This document shows, piece by piece, positions 1 to 14,200 of a stretch of 64,000 bases of DNA. This stretch comes from Gordionus sp. m RMFG-2023 (Eukaryota; Nematomorpha; Gordioida; Chordodea; Parachordodidae). The notes beneath the pieces were generated by a model. That model was not told the DNA's origin, ran no database searches, and saw nothing but the letters and a program-made list of their open reading frames with translations. Where the stretch lies: assembly GCF_954871325.1 (NCBI RefSeq), contig NC_088778.1, forward strand, positions 17,449,666 to 17,513,665, in the 5' to 3' direction. Each line of letters starts with the position of its first letter. The stretch's first letter is position 1. The translations under genes were made by a program, and so were the position numbers.

Positions 1-59
1 TTGAATGCAGCCATAAACATTAATCATTATTTTTTTTTTATTCAATTGGTTTATCCAGA

Positions 60-655
60 CGAGAATTTTGACTCATCGCGAAAAAAGTATTTTTTTATTT
101 TTGATTGAAAAACTTTTTCAAGCATGTTTCACATATATATAATATGCAAAGAGGAAACCTAATATTTATTTACATGCTATTGAATTTTGAAGTAAAAAAA
201 TCTTTTTTCAATTTGCAGATCTTCATAAGATATAGATATTTGGACATTTAGAATTGTCATTCATAATATTATATATACATTCATACTAAATATTTACTAA
301 CAGTAGAAGAAATAGGCCTATAAATATTTGAACACTAAAGTGTTTATTTTTATTTTCGAATAAAAATCATTTTTATGTATGTTTCACATATATATTTAAA
401 TTGGAAACGACGTATTTTTTACATGTTATTGAATTTTTAAGCAATTAAAGGTTATTTCCATTAACAACATAAGATATAGATGTTTGGACATTAGAATGGT
501 CATTTATAATATTCTATATACACTCATACTAAATATTTACTTATAGTAGAATGAATAACCTATAAATATTTGAAGTTAAAAACACCTTAGTGTGTTTATT
601 TTTATTTTCTCTTGAAAAGCATTTTTACGCATGTTTAACATATATATATAATATA
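60..655. repeat. Minisatellite, unit about 253 bp, left part
   Basis: A unit marked by GTTTCACATATATA recurs at 126, 381 and (as GTTTAACATATATA) 633. Each copy also carries TTACATG(C/T)TATTGAATTTT, CATAAGATATAGAT and AATAGGCCTATAAATATT. About 2.4 diverged copies are present. The array resumes at 4990 in the middle of a unit, so the intervening DNA looks inserted. There is no coding potential. Confidence 0.8.
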
Positions 656-1179
656 CTAGTTAATAACCTGTCAAGAATGACAAGGTTGAGGGGTAATTAG
701 TTTGTGTATAAGGTACTAAATATACTTAATTAATTAATATATTTTATAAATATATTAAAATTTAGGCGAAAAAGAGGTAAATTTGTGAATCACATCTCAT
801 AAGATATTCTTAATTTTTGATTCATCTATCATCGAATAAGGGAGAAAAGTATGATAACCCGTCTTTCTTGAAGGGCAAAACGAAAAATATATAACTAAGA
901 GTGCCAGAGCTCCCGTTAGCCAGCATTGCTGAGTCCGTCAAAAATGACGAGGAATGAGAATTTTCTCCTTACTCTTATGATAGTTGTTACCTGTTATTTG
1001 AAAATAATATCCAATTTTATTCTTTATAATCCCCTCCCACCTTTAAGTCAGATTCAATCCATTAAAACTAAGTTTAAATGTATGTTTTGAGTCAAAATAT
1101 ATTTAAAGCTTTTAATTGATACCCATATCAATATTATTTGTTAAAATATTACTGATCATCTATGCCTATTATTTAATAT

Positions 1180-2540
1180 TGAAAAAATTCCCAAGCAAGG
1201 TCCAAGGCTATAATAATTTTAAAAAAATTTCCCCAACCCCAAGAGATCATAAAAATTTTGGTAGTTGAGAACTGGAATAAAATATTTAAATTTCCCCAAC
1301 CCCGACCAAAGATCATAATAATTTTAGCAGTTAAGAACTGGAATAAAATATTTTAAAAAAATCATAATGAATTTAAAAATCAAAATCAGATTTTATGGGC
1401 CTTGGTTTATTTGTTTTAGGTCAATGTCTGATCCATAGTTAATAATAAAAAAATTCCCAAGCGTCCAAGCTGATAATAATTTGGAAAATTTTCCCCAAGC
1501 GTAGCCCAATATAATTTATAAAAATAATTTCCATGACCAGCCCGACCCATTATAATTTTAAAAAAATTTTCATAAACCTGGTCAACCGATAATAATTTTA
1601 AAATTTTTTTAAGCTTCCAATAAAACATATTATAAAAATATTTTTCAAGTTCAGCCCGACCTAGTGTTGTTAATTGGCTAAGTCAAGTCGACTTAGCCTA
1701 AAATCTAGTCAAGTTTTGAGTCGCAAAACTCATTTCAATTTGAGCGGCTCAGTCGGCTTCAGAGTCGGCTCGATGAGTCGGCTTCAGAGTCGTCTAAGGT
1801 TTATTTTGAATCGGCCTGCTATTATTATTTACTCCACGATAAATATATTAAAAAAATTTAACCCCTATGGTTCGAAAATTTAAATATTTTTAAATTCGAA
1901 ATGTATTATTTTAAGAATATGACCATGTTATTATTAATATTATCTAAACCCCGACATTTCGCTGATAGATGTCTAAACTTTTGTGCCATCTATGACCACA
2001 ATCTTAAAGCTTACATAATAGCTTTCTAGATAAAATGTTGAGTTAGCCGTTTTTAAATTGGCTCAAATCGAGCCGTTTAACAAGACAACTTATACAATTA
2101 TTTAGAATATATATAAAAAAAAGATTTTTTAAAAAAAATATTCAGACCTGGGTATGATTCTTGGGTTATATTGTCCATAAAAAATTGAAGTGCTAAATTT
2201 TACGACTAAGCAAATTAACACTATACATAAGTCATTTTGAATTTTAAAATATTTAAATTCTCGAACCATAGTGGTTAAATTTTTTAAATATTTTATCGTG
2301 GAGTAAATAATAATAGCAGGCGGATTCAAAATAAATTTTTTCCTACTCTGAAGCCGACTCACTCAATTTGAAATGAGTTTTGCGACTCCGACTTGAGTTC
2401 AGAGTCGTAAAAACTCGACTATTTAACAAAACTAGCCCGACCCATTATAATTTTAAAAAAATTTCTCAAATCTGGCCAACCGATAATAATTTTGAAATTG
2501 TTTTCCCAAGCCTGGAGCTTCCAATAAAAAAAATAAATAA
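1180..2540. repeat. Degenerate ~50-bp repeat, split by a MITE
   Basis: Irregular copies of a short unit built on ATAATTTTAAAAAAATTTCC followed by CAA and a GACC/GCCCGACC core occur from 1180 to about 1650 and again at 2435-2540. The two parts are separated by the MITE at 1662-2434, whose target duplication GCCCGACC comes from the unit. The stretch 660-1180 shows nothing I can name. Confidence 0.6.
1662..2434. mobile_element. hAT-type fold-back MITE (TAGTGTTGTTAA ends)
   Basis: Ends are TAGTGTTGTTAA and TTAACAAAACTA, flanked by the exact 8-bp duplication GCCCGACC (1654-1661 and 2435-2442). The outer ~240 bp at each side are inverted copies of each other: AGTCGGCTTC and CTCCACGATAAATAT on the left return as reverse complements on the right. 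The middle (about 1930-2095) resembles the end of the smaller MITE at 40975, including GGCTCAAATCGAGCCG, so a relative seems to have been captured inside. It has no transposase and must have moved in trans. Confidence 0.85.
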
Positions 2541-2750
2541 TGATATATTTTAATTACTTTATCATAATATGGTTTCATATATAAGAAAAATTGTATTACA
2601 AAATTAAATATAGAAGGGGGTGGGGGTGACTGGAAAGAACGTTTGTCTAACGAACTTTAAGTCAGTGGTTCAAATCTCGTTGATATATAAAAAAACTTAT
2701 CTTTTTTAAAATAAATAATTTAACATTAGAAGTATATAGTCTCCTTCTAT

Positions 2751-2845
2751 TTAACATTAAGATGATAGGAAAGTTGATACCAAAAATAAAAATTAACATT
2801 AAGATGATAGGAAAGTTGATACCAAAAATAATAATTAACATTAAG
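2751..2845. repeat. 42-bp tandem repeat
   Basis: TTAACATTAAGATGATAGG recurs at 42-bp spacing (2751, 2793, then a partial copy near 2835). It lies beside the left flank of a decayed hAT. Confidence 0.75.
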
Positions 2846-2860
2846 GTTATACGAAAACGT

Positions 2861-4989
2861 TCATTTCTTGAGGCGATTATATATATTAAATATAATATTT
2901 AAAGAGAAACAAGTATTTTTAAGGAATCCAAATCGAACCTTATAACTATGCAAACCAATATTGCTAAAATCGGTATTTTTTATCGAACCTAAACCGTTAA
3001 AAATATTTCTAGCTGAACCTGAACCGATAAAATGCCTCTGAACCGGTTCGAGTCTCATGATTTTATGCTTATAAAATAATGTGTAAGTTATTTATTGCAA
3101 AATTTTTAATTATATTCAAATTGTTTTAAAGATCATTATCAATCACATTTGATTGATAGGTGTCATTCATATTTTTTATAAACTTTAGTATATTGCCATT
3201 TTACAACATTTTTTAAATATTTTAAGTTTATAAATTATTATGCCTAGAGAAAAATTAAATCCAATATATGAATTATTTACATATAGTATTATGACACATC
3301 AAAATGTAATATTACTGATTGTTAAATAAATATGAAAAGCCATCATGGGGCAAATATTAAGCGTCACATAGAATTCGATAAAATTAACAATATATCACAA
3401 CAAAAGCCTAATAAAATAAAAAGGTATAAGATTTCATCAAGCCAACAGAAGATAGAAAAAGTCTTAAAAGAACAATATCAGTAAAACTAAAAAAAAAATA
3501 ATCGTTGTTTGTACTGAGTTGGTCATTTTTAATGGCAGACCATTCAAATTAATCGATGATAGCGGTTATAAAAAAATTCTTTCCTAAAGAAGGCATGGGT
3601 AATATTAAAATTAATTCTCAAAATATTTAATCTAATGTTGCAGGTTAGCCTTAAGTATTCGGCAAAATATAATCAAAGATATAAATGGAAAGTTATTATC
3701 TTTAAAAATTGACTGTGTTACTCCTATAGACAGGTCCATTATTAGGATTAGTCTTCCGTATAATCAAAAATCAAAAATTGTTCTGAGAACACTAGCAATG
3801 AAAGAAAATTTTGAACGGCCCACTATAGGAAATTTAAAACTCTTTTTAATAAAAGTATTAAATGATTATGGAATCAAAACATCACAAATATACTCTATAA
3901 CAACTGACAATGGGATAAATCTTATTAAGATGGTAAAATTATTTATGGAGTAGTGACGATGACAATCAAGGAAAATGATGAAGAAAAACAAATACAAATT
4001 ATCAGATATCATACCAGTGCTGGCTACCCATGTTATGTGGAAAGATATTTTTCACTAATTAAATTTATACTATCTCTTTATAGATGTAATTTGAATGAGA
4101 CGAATCTTGAAAATATATTCATTGTGCGGCTTAATAAATTTTTTTTAAGTAAATAGAGTTAAATTTTGTTAATATTAAAATAAATCATTGATATATATTT
4201 GTTACATTTATAAATATAATATAATTTTATAATGTGCAATTAATAAAAATGAAGGTTTTATTAACCAAAAAAACACCACCCAAATATTAATGATGATACA
4301 ATTTAATTTCTTAAAATAAAAAAACAAAAAAGAGCAAAAGAACCACTGAACTTCAATACAAAAAATTGAAATTCACAATAAATAAGATTCTAAAAAATTG
4401 AACTTCGATAAAAAAAAAAATACTTAATAATGAGAACTTAGAACTTACTCCCGTAGATAATTACTCAATTACTTTGATCTTGATATATATACTTTTGCAA
4501 ATTAAAATTTTATTTCTTTATTCAATTATAACTAAATTCTAAAAATATTGAAACTTTATAATTTTTCGAAATTTAATCATAATCCAGAAATTTTATTATA
4601 ATTTTTTGAAGATTCAATAATAATTTTAAGAAATTTTATAATAATTTCAAAAAAATTCAATAATGACCTTTTTTATAAAAAAATGAGAAATTTTTATAAA
4701 AAAAATTGATTAACGTAGAAAATTCTTTTTAAACCAATCATAAAATGTATTTTTTTGATAGGCGTTTTGGTATAAATATACATGGAATTATTTACAAATC
4801 CGGGACAACATTTATATATGTGTTTTTTATATGATAAAAAAAAATTCTTCCTTATACATAATTCGAATGTAGGTTTGAATTCAAGTGTTTAAACCGGTTT
4901 TTGGAGGTTCAAACCGAACCGATATTTTATCCTTGAATTGTTATTTTTATCCAATCCTGAACCGCTATTTGTTATGGTTTGGATCCCTG
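2861..4989 (+). mobile_element. Decayed hAT element, family of the 24.0-kb copy
   Basis: The right end reads GGATCCCTG at 4989, matching CAGGG-type hAT termini, followed by GTATTTTT. The subterminal regions (2930-3050 and 4880-4980) contain scattered AACCGAACC and CCGGTTC motifs, like those of the element at 24031-27565. The left end could not be fixed. Between them lies a broken transposase. The non-coding stretch 4160-4860 is A+T-rich and shows nothing else. Confidence 0.65.
3240..4156 (+). pseudogene. hAT transposase remnant with BED-type N-terminus
   Basis: Translation from ATG 3240 begins MPREKLNPIYELF, matching MVREKSNPVRSYF of the 24-kb hAT. Conserved stretches follow: ISLPYNQKSKIVLRTLAMKE near 3745-3810 and YSITTDNGINLIKMVK near 3890-3935 (the TDNA-like region of the RNase H fold). 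The dimerisation end is VERYFSLIKFILS to RLNKFF (4035-4150). The part between the catalytic core and the C-terminus is missing, and several stops and frame changes separate the blocks. It cannot make transposase. Confidence 0.8.
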
Positions 4990-5565
4990 GTATTTTTTAC
5001 ATGTTATTGAATTTTGAAGCAAATAAATGTTATTTCCATTTAGAACATAAGATATAGATGTTTGGACATTTAGTGCCATTCACGATATTCTATATACATT
5101 CATACTGAATATTTACTAATAGTAGAAGTAATAGGCCTATAAATATTAAAAGTTGAAAAAACCTTAAGTGTTTATTTTTATTTTCGATTGGAAAACTATT
5201 TCAAGCATGTTTCACATACATATAATATGGAAAGAGGAAACCTAGTATTTTTTTTACATGCTATTGAATTTTGAAGTAAAAAAATCTTTTTTCAATTTAC
5301 AGAACTTCATAAGATATATAGATATTTATACATATAGAATTGTCATTCAGATAATTCTATATACATTCATATTAAATATTTACTAATAGTAAATAGGCCT
5401 ATAAATATTTGACGCTTAAAACATTTTAAAGTGTTTATTTTTATTTTCGACGCATGTTTCACATATATATATATAATATCTAAAGAGGAAATCAAGTATT
5501 TTTTACATGTTATTGAATTTTAAAGCAAATAAAGGTTATTTCCATTTACCGCATAATATCATCTT
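4990..5565. repeat. Minisatellite, unit about 250 bp, right part
   Basis: This continues the array of 60-655: GTTTCACATACATATAA at 5209 and GTTTCACATATATATA at 5456, spacing 247. The first copy starts mid-unit directly after the hAT end at 4989. Confidence 0.8.
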
Positions 5566-7290
5566 AAAAAATTGACACAAGAGTGTAAGTTTAAATCAGA
5601 TGGTGGCAGGAATAAAAATGACAGCATTGGAGAAAGATATTCGCACCAGATTTCCAGATTGAATAAATGACCTGGGAGAAAAGGTAAGCATTCAACAAGT
5701 TTTAAATATGGCGTTGGCAATGAAAAGAGCTAAGAATGAAGTTATAAATATGATGGTAAAAAAAGGTTAATAAATCTAAAGAGCAAATGGAGAATAATCA
5801 AGGCCCAAAGGAAATTTTAATTATACATAATAATAAGAAGAATTTTAATTACAGAGATAATAGTAAATTGAAAAATAATGATATGTATAAGAACAATGAC
5901 TGTTCAAGATGTGGAAGAACTCACATCCCAAATGTTTTGCATCAAGGGTAACATGTTACAATTTCCAAAAGGTAGGGCACTATGCATAATACAGTAAAGG
6001 ATGTAAGCTACATGCTATGCATCTAGATGTATATGAATCATCAGATTCAATAACTGTCGAATACGAAAAAAGTTATTTATAATTTTAAAGAAACAGTTAA
6101 TTTGAATATAAAATTTGTAAGGATAATTGAAGATATGTATAAGAACAATGACTGTTCAAGATGTGGAAGAACTCACATCCCATTCAAATGTTTTGCATCA
6201 AGGGTAACATTTTACAATTTCCAAAAGGTAGGGCACTATGCATAATACAGTAAAGGATGTAAGCTACATGCTATGCATCTAGATGTATATGAATCATCAG
6301 ATTCAATAACTGTCGAATACGAAAAAAGTTATTTATAATTTTAAAGAAACAGTTAATTTGAATATAAAATTTGTAAGAATAATTGAAATGTTTAAATGGG
6401 GTTTGAAATTCACTATCATATGCTTATTTGCAGCTATCAGTAAAAGAGAACTCAAAGGAATACCTAAAACCCATATTGGGTATTTCGATATCAATACCTT
6501 TCAGCCTCTCTAGTGCGCCGACTATTTCCCAAAATATATGGACAATCTATTACAAGGCAACAAAATGACAGGAGTATACCTTGACGATATTATCATAACG
6601 GGAAAAAATAATGTATAACATTTGAACAATGGAAGAAAGTATTAATGAAATTAAAACAGGAATTTGAAGGCAAAATGGACGAAAATACGTTATTTAAAAG
6701 AATCAGATTTTTTCTGGGATTCGTAATAGATGAAAAAGGCATGCACCCAGCGAAGAAAAAAATAGATGCTATTCGAGGGATACCAACTCCTAAGAATATA
6801 CACCAATTGCGATCTTTAGGACTTGTGAATTATCACGAGAGATTTTTACCACATTTATATGGTATAGCTCCATTGCATAAATTAACAAGCATTAAATGTT
6901 CCTGGGGTTAGTCTGCCAGGGAGCAAGATGTATTTAATAAAATAAAACAGCTTTTGTCAACAGATAAAACTTTAATTTCTTATTCGCCAGACTTGTCGAT
7001 CATATTAGAATATGACGTCTCCAACACTGGTTTTGGAACTGCTACTTCACGTGATCTAAAAGGGTTTTAGCAGACCTATCGCATTTGCTTCGCGAATATT
7101 ATTGGAGTCAGAGAAAAATTATGTACCAGTAGAAAAAGAAGCACGAGCACTCTTGTTTAAAATGGAAAAATTTCAAACAGTAGATATGCCCAAATTTATC
7201 AAAGTATTTTCTAATAGTAGTTAACAACAATTTGTTTGGAATCAACATTTTAGTCAAATTAGGAATTTGCCCAAATTAAACAGGTGTTAC
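5566..7290 (+). mobile_element. Ty3/gypsy-like retroelement fossil (gag to RNase H)
   Basis: The order is a gag-like stretch with a CCHC-type knuckle (CSRCGRTHIPFKCF), a reverse transcriptase with YLDDIIITG near 6575, the connection region FLGFVIDEKGMHP with SLGLVNYHERFLPHLY, and an RNase H piece (about 6960-7180). A roughly 255-bp direct duplication lies within the gag part. No LTRs were recognised. It is old and badly broken, with well over ten breaks, and non-functional. Confidence 0.8.
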
Positions 7291-7670
7291 GGTACCGAGT
7301 TTTTTCTAAAAATTATTTGTATAGTTTTTGCTCAATTTTTTAAATGGACGATTTTTAAATTAAGTTATTTTTTAAAATAATAATGCAGTTATTATTTAAA
7401 ATTGAATTCTTTGATTGTGATAATATTAAATATAAATATAATATTAATCTTTGCTTTAAAAAAAATACTTGTACATATGGAATCTTATAAAAAGCTAAAC
7501 TCTACTACTCCCGAGGAAGAACCAAGAGAAAGTTTTGATATTATATATATCAAAAATATTCAAATTTTTGAAAATTCGATTTAAGTCCCTAATAAAAACT
7601 AAATATTATCGGTAGAAGTTTTTTTATTATACAATTTGAATCGATATTAGTTATAATACATTATTATTTT
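7290..7670. other. A+T-rich spacer downstream of Smoothened
   Basis: A short open frame at 7402-7584 has no recognisable family and average composition. Apart from the poly(A) signal of the neighbouring minus-strand gene I see nothing here. Confidence 0.5.
7623..7628 (-). terminator. Candidate poly(A) signal AATAAA for Smoothened
   Basis: AATAAA on the minus strand lies about 47 bp downstream of the stop codon at 7675-7677, a usual distance for a compact 3' UTR. It is the nearest canonical hexamer I found. Confidence 0.5.
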
Positions 7671-7674
7671 AAAT

Positions 7675-8288
7675 TCAACTGAGTCTTTTCTTGTATTGTT
7701 TCTTAGCTATCCTATAATAACGTCTCATTATTTGGCGTTTATTGAATATAACCTGAGCTTTAGATAAATTGTTCTCAATATATGAATTATTATTATTATC
7801 ATGTAGGCTCGATTGAGAGTCTTTTGAATGCCAATTATTACAATTATTTTTGATCTTGGAGTTCATAATGGAATATCTATGTTTATAATTCATGTTATTA
7901 ACACATATTTCTGAATTATTATGTAAAATGTATTCTGCTTTATTATTCTTTAAGCCCTTACAATTCCTATTACAAAGCAGATAATTACGATTGTTTAAAA
8001 AGGGTTCCGAAAAATAAATAGCGGGAGAATATGGAGGTATATAATTTGATGAGTCATTGGTAGAATATTTATTGGGTGTATTTAGGGTTTCAATACTTGA
8101 GATTGCTGATCCATTCATAGAGATGTTAGTTGAGTTGTTAAAACCATCAACGTATATTTTATTACTAGAATAGCACATACTATAATAATGAGAAAAGTTT
8201 TTATGATGATAATCTAAATCAGGGAAAATTGGAACACAATAACATTGGTTAAACCGTGCGTATTTATGTAGTATTAGTGCCTTGAGAT
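7675..8288 (-). CDS. smo: Smoothened last exon (Asn/Tyr-rich tail)
   Basis: The acceptor is ATTACTGTAG|AT and 203 codons run to TGA at 7675-7677. The sequence is rich in Asn, Ser and Tyr, ending with a basic patch (QIMRRYYRIAKKQYKKRLS). I recognise no domain. It could be a separate gene's exon, but its start phase fits the preceding exon, an AATAAA follows, and no other host exon is nearby. Confidence 0.6.
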
Positions 8289-11200
8289 CTACAGTAATGT
8301 ATAAAATATCACAGTACAATTGTTTTAATCTAAAACACTTCGTTTAAAAATCCAACTTTTACCACTTATATTCATTAAATTTCAATAATTCTTCTATCTC
8401 CTTTTTACGTCACATAACCTATCTAAACCCCGATTTCGTCAACTAAATTTGAATATATTTTAACTATATATATATTCCATCGATAAATAAAGGAGGGGGG
8501 GGGGGGGTAAAAATTTCAGTAGATTTAAAATAGCACCCAGCAAAGTTCAAAATATATTCTGAAATTTACCATATTGATCAAAATAAGCAGGAATAGATGG
8601 AAGATATTGAAGTTGGTTCCCCCAAGAATTTATCATTTGGGTTTCGGAATTATTTTCAGCATATAGCAATAAACAGTTCTTAGTATTTTTCTCGTTTTTA
8701 AACTCGTCCTTTTCATCATAATCACAGTCACTGTCATTATTTGGATCACCTTTTTAAAATAAAATTACGAGTGTGTATATTAACGGTCTAAAGTTTAAGC
8801 AGAGATGTACCGATACTCATAGTACCGACCCTTATATACCTTCTATTTCTGCAGGTACCTGTGCTTTTAGTAAACTATTCAATACTCTAAAGATTAGCTA
8901 AATAGCTTTCCTATAACTTTGCAATTATATTGCAAAATATTATTATTTAATAAAATAATTTGAAAAATTCGCTCCTCTCCCTCCCTATTTCTTTCAGAAT
9001 ATTTAATTCTTTAAAATGACTTTTATTATTTTTTGTTTTCTAAGAATTAATCACAATCCGACAAGAAAAAAAATCTTAATTCATAATTTTTTGGACCCCA
9101 CCTAAACTAATATTCAGCGTGAGTGATAACATTGAAATATTAAAAAAATATCCTTTCATATAATATGAGAAACGAATTCTTAAAAAAAAAAAAATGAACC
9201 TAAATCAAATATGCTTAAGTTATTTTTTATCCGTGCCAATGCCAGGTATAGGCGTGGAGAGACAGTTATCGAGGTATAGTCAAAAAAGGGATATCGGTGC
9301 ATCTCTACTTTATAAGTAAGGGATAACTAAATATTTTTATAATCATTAATTTTTTTTTACTATCTATATCTCCGGTTTGAGAAGATCTGAGCTGATACAG
9401 TTTTGAAGAGCTTGAATTAAAAATTTATATATTTTAAAAAATAGTCAATATTCAAGGATGGGGAAGTTTTCTAAATACAAATACTAAAAAAATATATATT
9501 AAAATTTTTATAAAAGATTTCCCGCCTGGCCCAAGCTCGTAAAAAAATAATAAATTTGCATTATTTCTAATCTAAATTTTTATTTATTTTGTGCAAGGTT
9601 CCAGCGCGTAAATTTGGCCCGACCCATAGGGATGCTTTAAAAAAAATTAAGATATAAATGCTAAACCCTATATTATTTTAATCGAAATGCATATTATGAC
9701 ATTCATGATATAAATAAAAGGTACGGGCATAACATATAAAGCTCCCTTTAATCATTTTAATTTGTATCCTTTCTATCTCTAATAATGGAATTAAAGTGGA
9801 TAGTCCAATAACCTTTGTTTTTCTTTCACATGGTATTAGATAGTACTAAGCCCTGTGGCCAATATGTCCAAGGGTGTTGGCATTACCGATTAAAAATATC
9901 ATTACGATACAAATCGAAGTATTCATTAACAGAGTTAATATTGAAGTGGGGGGAGGGGTTTAAAGATGATTGGATATAAGAGAGGCAAAAAAATAAAAAA
10001 TATAAGTATATTAAAGAGAAAAATCAATTAATTCAGGAAATCATAAGAAAAAATCATAAAATAAAAATCCTAGCTAGTTTGTAAATTAGCTAAGCCTTTA
10101 GATAGTTTTTAAGCTAACTAAACTAGCTATATTTATATATTAGTATATAGTATCAGTGGCATCACTAACCTTTACAATCTCAGGGGAGTTTTAAAAAAAT
10201 TTTCGATGCCAACATTTTCAAAATGGCCTTTTTTAGGTATAAAAAAGATCTACAGATTTCAAGCCCATGTGCGGTGTGCACCCCACCCCCCTTAGTGAAG
10301 CTACTGGCCGTAATATATGTACAAGGATGTAGTCGGAGGAGGTCCCATTAAATTTTTTTAGCTAACCCCAGTCAATTTTTACAAATGTAGGGGGTACGGC
10401 GTGCCCTATCCAATAAATAATTTTTCGTTATTTTAGCATATTATTAGACCTGTGCCCAGGCCGGCCATTTTTGGTTACGCCGAAAACGCCGCCGTTAAGA
10501 AAATCACGCCGGCGCGCCGCCGATTTTCATATCGGCAGCGCACGGCCGGCGCAGAAATTTCTTTCTACCTTTTTATTCTAATAATTGGTCAACATCACTC
10601 TTGTAATTTTTTAATGTCAATCAGGAATTTGATGAATTTTTATTTCTACTATTTTAAAATCTTAATTATATTGACGTCATTATAGAATTCAATCAATCAA
10701 AAATTTAAAATTCCAAAAGTTACCATAATTTTACATATTTTTAAAATGGATGCATCTACTTTAATAATTTAAATAATTTTAGTATCCTAACTCTGGATAA
10801 TAAAAAATCCATAGTCTGGAAATTTTTTGCAAAAGAATTAGAGAAATTATTACTGCTCTAAGATATAAAACAGCAGAGGTTGAATTTGAATTCGAGGATA
10901 TCAAAGAAGATGCCTAAGTACAATAGATTTAACATCAGACATGTTAGATCTTGACAGCATTGATCCATACCCGGATACCCGGTTTCAAATTGGCAGTTCC
11001 AATGATAATAGTAACAATAATTCCACGCATATGAAAACCTTAAAATTAAATATCCCAACACGTTGGCATAGTATATTAATTATTCTAGAAAGCATATCTG
11101 GATTAAATAAGAATTTAATTAATAATGTTTTGAAAAGAATTGAGAAGCACTTTCTCAAATTATGAATCTGATCTGGTAGAAGAACTATTAGCATTTCTTT

Positions 11201-14200
11201 CAAAATTTAAAGAAACTGACGAATTTCTTTCAGTACTAAAAGGGCCTACTATAAACTTGGCGTTACTTTTTATTGAAACACATTTAATAGTAAATGATAG
11301 TGATAGTTCTGAAATTATTTCACTTAAGAAAAATATGCTAAAAAAACTTGCGTTACGATTTCCGGTTTGTAATCTGCAAGTAATATTATATAAGTATATT
11401 CTTTTATTTTTTATTTAAAATTATCTAGGTATTGGCTTCTCTTTTAGATCCAAGATTTTAAAAATTGACAATTGTGTCAAAGTATTTAATAGAACAAAAT
11501 TGCTCAGCTTCAGAATTTATAATAAAACATCTTAAACTTATAGAGAATAATGATAATCAGGTAGTAAATATAGCAAATGAGGATGAATTCAAGTTATTTG
11601 ACAAAATTGGCAAATAAACATTCAACAAATATAAATTATGATTCCAAGTTAGGTGACTTAAAACAAGAATGCCACAGTTTTCTTGGAAAACGACATTCAC
11701 AAGATATGGACGTTCTAAATTTTTGGAGAAAAAAGGAGAGTGAACTTCCCAATCTTTCCATGCTCGCCAAAAAATTCTTTGCATTCCGGCGACTAGCACA
11801 CCTAGTGAAAGAGTTTTTTCTACCGCTGGATTGACGTTAAATTCATGGAGATCATCATGCGCGCCGCCGGCCGTTTATTGATTTTTTAAAAATTGCGCCG
11901 GCTGCCGATATTATGTCGGCGCACAGGTCTACATATTATTGATATTTTTTATCATGAAATAAACAAAAAAATTGTTATAAACAAAATGGTAGTATATTAA
12001 TGTAATTGTACATTTTTAATTTAAAAACTAACCCTTCTCTATTGTAATTGTTTCTTAAAAGAGAATATCCAAAAGAAATAGGAGAATGTCATCATATCTG
12101 TTTTGACTAACCGTTTCTAGCTACACCCTGCGCCGTCATAAGAAATGCATATATCAAGTAAATGGTGCAATAATACAATTGATAGCAGCCATTTATATGA
12201 CTAACACATAAAAACCAAAAAATTTGGAAACATGCCAATTCAGATGAACCCAAAACTGCTAAAAAAGGCTATGAAACAAAATAAAAAAAATACTGCTAGA
12301 TTGCATTAAAAATGGTTAATCAGATTGATAAACCGACTAAGAAAATATTTAATACTGCATATTATCTTGCAAGAGCAAATCGACATTTTGTAGATTTGAA
12401 TCGTTAATAAATTTACAAGAGCACAATGGCTTAGATATGTGATACATTTTGCATTTTAGGTATTCTGGGTTGTTAATAATTAAAAGTATTTCCTAAAAAA
12501 TGCATATGAAAATTGTAAATAATATTATGAATTTGCAATCCAAAAATCACTCTCCGATCATAGGCAACATTATCATATAAACAAGCCTTGATTATTTATG
12601 TAAAATCTGTATTGGGGTCCTCTCTTGATAAACCTATTTGCTTAGACCTGATCTGATTGAATTGGAATCAAGAGTTGCAGAGGGGATTGTTCATACCCTA
12701 CTAGATTTTCTTAAAATTTTTTATAAAAAAAATTATTTTGCTAGCGATGGCGTCAATGTTAAAACAGAGAAGAAATCTGATGTAGGACGTGCTTTGAGCA
12801 TTATATCCAACGATCATAATCTGGTATTTTTAAAATCATCGTTTAGAATAAGCGGTGTTCAATGAAATAAAAGTGTTACAGGCGTTAATTACTTTAAAGC
12901 TTTTAATGTATAGTTTATATAGCCACTCTATAAAATCAAAAGGCGTTGGATCAAATAGCATCTGAATTGAGTATTCAGTTGCTGAAGATTGGGTGCTTGA
13001 TGTATGATGGGTGTCGAGGTTTTCGTAAACTGTTAAGGCAGTTTGGAATAACTATGAAGCCCTGTCCATGCATTTCAAAAATTCAGCAAATTCTAGCAAG
13101 AGTGCAAAATATAATGGATAGTGATAAATTCATATCACATTTCGCCTTGATATATGATTTCCTATTTGAATTAACTAATCTGTCTTTAAGGCTTCAGGCA
13201 AGAACAACCAATCTAAGACCATGTTCAAAAAAAAAAGTTTTTGAAAGTCTTTCCGAGGCACGTTTTACGCAATATTTTTTACTTTTAAACAAACTGCCTT
13301 CATTATAGATGGATTCTGCTTTCGTTAGAATTTTCTAAGAATTCACTCCTCTCTAGGGTGATATTTATTTTTAATAAAATTTATTTATATATTTCTTTTC
13401 ATATAATTTTTAAAATATAATTCTTTTTGATATCATTTATGTTGTATTTTATTTATAAATTTAAACCGCTTTTTAGATAAAATTATTTACAAATTAAATA
13501 AAAAAAATTTAATAAATAATTTGTGCAAAAAATTACTATATCCCCAGAAAAGGGCCAATGTTATTTTAAACTAATATGAATTACTTATTAAAATATTAAA
13601 AGCTAAAGAACTTATCCAAACTATTTTCAAATAATTTATACTCGCAGAATAAGCAGACTGAATATTTAGAGGGATAAGTTATCTAAGAAAAGGATATAAA
13701 TAAATAGATCATTTTTATTAAAATATTATCACCAAATAAGTTTATATATTTTATTAAAAAAATTTACATTAATAAATGTAACGACATAAAAAATGTAGGC
13801 AATGAATATCTGAAAAAAATAAGGGATAAAGTTGCTATAACTTATAAATAATTAAAATTATATTAAATGGCATTCCACATAACTGTGTAATAAATAATTT
13901 GCAAGGTTTTTATTTGTAACTGTAATAGAATCAATTAACCTTGAAAATAAAGGTAATTGATAATAGAATTAATTGTATTCAAATATATTTGATATGATGA
14001 TTAATTGCATCTCTTTACCCAGTCATCTCTTTATGTATGACAATGGATGACTGGGTAAAGATATGCACCTTGATGAAAGTAGGAGGATCAAGACCTAAAG
14101 GAACCCAAGATGCCGTGGACAAATGTGATAGCAGCAGATATGAGAAACATTATTCTTACAAATATTGATGCTAATGACAGTCAAAAATGAAAAAGAAAAA

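Noticed and set aside
2600-2690. tRNA-like stretch (GTGGTTCAAATCTCG resembles a T arm / B box)
   Set aside because: No acceptor or anticodon stem pairs convincingly and the A box is poor. At best a worn tRNA-derived SINE.
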